NCBI GenBank assembly: GCA_903857265.1
Contig: CAIODZ010000031.1
Location: 1 to 64,000 of the forward strand
Length of the DNA stretch: 64,000 bases
Direction of reading: 5' to 3'
DNA from: an uncultured Phycisphaerales bacterium
Lineage (GTDB): Bacteria; Planctomycetota; Phycisphaerae; Sedimentisphaerales; Anaerobacaceae
Shown: in pieces, positions 62,911-64,000 of the stretch
Numbering within the stretch: the stretch's first letter is position 1
How the letters are laid out: every line of letters starts with the position of its first letter
Notes under the pieces: generated by a model
The model's input: the letters and a program-made list of their open reading frames with translations, nothing else
Told to the model about the DNA's origin: nothing
Database searches by the model: none
Program-made: the position numbers and the translations under genes

Positions 62911-62938
62911 TTGTAAACCCCGTGCCGAATAGTACAAT
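62911..62938 (+). promoter_or_regulatory. Candidate promoter of the Roco gene
   Basis: TTGTAA (62911-62916) and TACAAT (62933-62938), 16 nt apart, about 57 nt before the Roco ATG. Confidence 0.4.
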
Positions 62939-62995
62939 TACCGATATCCCAAACGGACAAATCCTATTTGAAGAGGCAAAAAACAAGGGCTGGAT

Positions 62996-64000
62996 ATGAA
63001 TAAACAGAAACTGCTTGAAATCATCCAAAACGCGGCTAAAACGCGACAGAAAAAGCTTAATTTAAGTGGCCAAAAAATAAAGGAATTGCCTCCTGAGATA
63101 GGGCAACTAACAAACCTGACGGAGCTTAATCTTCTCGCTAATCAAATTACCTCACTACCTCCGGAGATTGGGCAACTAACGAACCTGAAGGAGCTTCGTC
63201 TTTCCAATAATCAACTTGCCTCGCTGCCTGTTGAAATTTGGCAACTTACGAACCTGACGACGCTTGATCTTTCCAATAATCAACTTTCCTTACTGCCTGC
63301 TGAGATTGGACGACTTAAGAATCTGACATCGCTTTTTATTTCCAATAATCAACTTGCCTCACTGCCTGCTGAAATTGGGCAACTTACGAACCTGACGGCG
63401 CTTCATCTTTCCGATAATCAACTTACCTCGCTGCCTGCTGAGATTGGGAAACTAACGAACCTGATATCGCTTTGGCTTCACCTTAATCAACTTTCCTCAC
63501 TGCCCGCGGAAATTGAGCAACTAACGAACCTGATGGTGCTTATTCTTCTCAATAATCAACTTTCCTCCCTGCCCCCCGAAATAGGCCAACTAACGAACTT
63601 GAGGTCGCTTTATCTTTCCGATAATAAACTTTCCTCCCTGCCCTCCGAAATTGGCCAGCTAACGAACCTGAAACAACTCTATTTGCATAATAATCCCGCC
63701 CTTAATCTTCCGCCGGAAATCTTGGGGCCTATTTGGTCGGATATTCTGCAAGATAAAAGCAAATCGGTCAAACCTGCTGATATTCTTAATTTTTACTTCC
63801 GGCGACTGAAAGAGAATACCAGACCCTTGAATGAAGTGAAGGTGATACTTGTAGGCCAGGGTAAAGTAGGAAAGACCTCCCTCTTAAAACGTTTAATGAA
63901 TCAGCCGTTCGATCCAAACGAATCTCAAACACACGGTATTAAGATTCATCGTTTTCCCAGAACCATCAACGGAGAGACAATCAACCTCAACATCTGGGAC
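62996..64000 (+). CDS. Roco protein: leucine-rich repeats plus Roc GTPase domain (partial, cut by window end)
   Basis: 335 residues are visible. After a short helical start, nine to ten 23-residue leucine-rich repeats (LSNNQLxSLPAEIGQLTNL) fill about residues 18-240. A linker leads to a Roc-type GTPase with P-loop VGQGKVGKTSLLKRL (GQGKVGKT 287-294) and the G3 start LNIWD at the window edge. The COR domain and anything beyond lie outside. Bacterial Roco proteins are dimeric GTPases of uncertain role and are common in large planctomycete genomes. AAGGG is 6 nt before the ATG. Confidence 0.92.
   Translation, partial: MNKQKLLEIIQNAAKTRQKKLNLSGQKIKELPPEIGQLTNLTELNLLANQITSLPPEIGQLTNLKELRLSNNQLASLPVEIWQLTNLTTLDLSNNQLSLLPAEIGRLKNLTSLFISNNQLASLPAEIGQLTNLTALHLSDNQLTSLPAEIGKLTNLISLWLHLNQLSSLPAEIEQLTNLMVLILLNNQLSSLPPEIGQLTNLRSLYLSDNKLSSLPSEIGQLTNLKQLYLHNNPALNLPPEILGPIWSDILQDKSKSVKPADILNFYFRRLKENTRPLNEVKVILVGQGKVGKTSLLKRLMNQPFDPNESQTHGIKIHRFPRTINGETINLNIWD
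63063..63725 (+). repeat. 69-nt tandem repeat encoding the leucine-rich repeats
   Basis: About nine units of 69 nt with high nucleotide similarity between neighbours, for example recurring CAACTAACGAACCTGA and CAACTTTCCTC. The similarity at third codon positions points to recent expansion or gene conversion within the Roco gene. Confidence 0.8.

Larger units (their letters stand above)
62467..62995. other. Spacer between the AP2/HNH gene and the Roco gene
   Basis: No gene is supported. It holds a GCGAAGCCGGGTCCCC element (62500-62518), AAAACTCAACA words (62517-62540), an AT-rich stretch (62690-62715), a second TTCTAACTTCT block (62862-62902) and the candidate Roco promoter. A minus-strand open frame at 62535-62783 lacks a ribosome binding site and protein-like composition. 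Confidence 0.55.

Noticed and set aside
63063-63725. Regular repeats that could suggest a CRISPR array
   Set aside because: The 69-nt period is in frame and encodes leucine-rich repeats; no spacers.

Overview
The window looks like a chromosomal segment of a planctomycete, most likely of class Phycisphaerae (Sedimentisphaerales-like). This is inferred from gene content, not from a database match. Pointers are a dockerin-like Ca-binding tail on a secreted protein, a sigma-70 factor with an array of N-terminal helix-turn-helix units, a secreted lipoprotein beta-galactosidase/alpha-fucosidase pair, bacterial Roco and AP2/HNH proteins, many TTG/GTG starts, and intergenic spaces filled with degenerate short-unit repeats.

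Layout: 1-4.3 kb, end of a membrane protein and two lipoprotein glycosidases (GH2, GH29). 4.4-9.6 kb, multi-HTH sigma factor, corrinoid protein, an LptC-like protein and a dockerin-tailed secreted protein. 9.6-16.1 kb (minus), clpB, then a GntR-regulated ABC transporter operon with a recognisable promoter/operator. 16.3-23.4 kb (minus), AsmA-like protein, purD, csrA with a strongly structured leader, a membrane protein and gpsA. 23.9-24.1 kb, a candidate stand-alone structured RNA with its own terminator. 24.3-29.1 kb, alpha-glucan phosphorylase, a PtsN-like EIIA and citramalate synthase.

29.2-48.6 kb is one long minus-strand run: B12-binding protein, DUF6941-like protein, panB, recO, ybeY, a PgpH-like HD phosphodiesterase, phoH, cdsA, uppS, purA, two unknown proteins, a kinase-like multi-pass membrane protein, pgpA, dgt, a HIT hydrolase and two lipoproteins. 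The usual cdsA-uppS neighbourhood is interrupted by two PD-(D/E)XK-fold genes embedded in ACACGGATTA-type repeats. 48.8-56.1 kb (plus) holds ilvD and a 1790-residue coiled-coil protein capped by cysteine clusters at both ends. 56.2-58.4 kb (minus) holds a secreted protein and an ECF sigma/anti-sigma pair. 58.6-61.6 kb is guaB-guaA. 61.7-64 kb holds an AP2/HNH endonuclease between TTCTAACTTCT arrays and the start of a Roco (LRR-GTPase) gene cut by the window end.

Functional themes are purine synthesis (purD, purA, guaB, guaA), isoleucine/pantothenate precursors (cimA, ilvD, panB), phospholipid and isoprenoid lipids (cdsA, uppS, pgpA, gpsA), RNA and stress control (ybeY, phoH, csrA, clpB, sigma factors) and glycan use. 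The most notable material is the repeat-embedded nuclease cassette, the giant coiled coil, the candidate 6S-like RNA, the csrA leader and the kinase-like membrane protein. No tRNA, rRNA, CRISPR array, transposase or phage gene was recognised.
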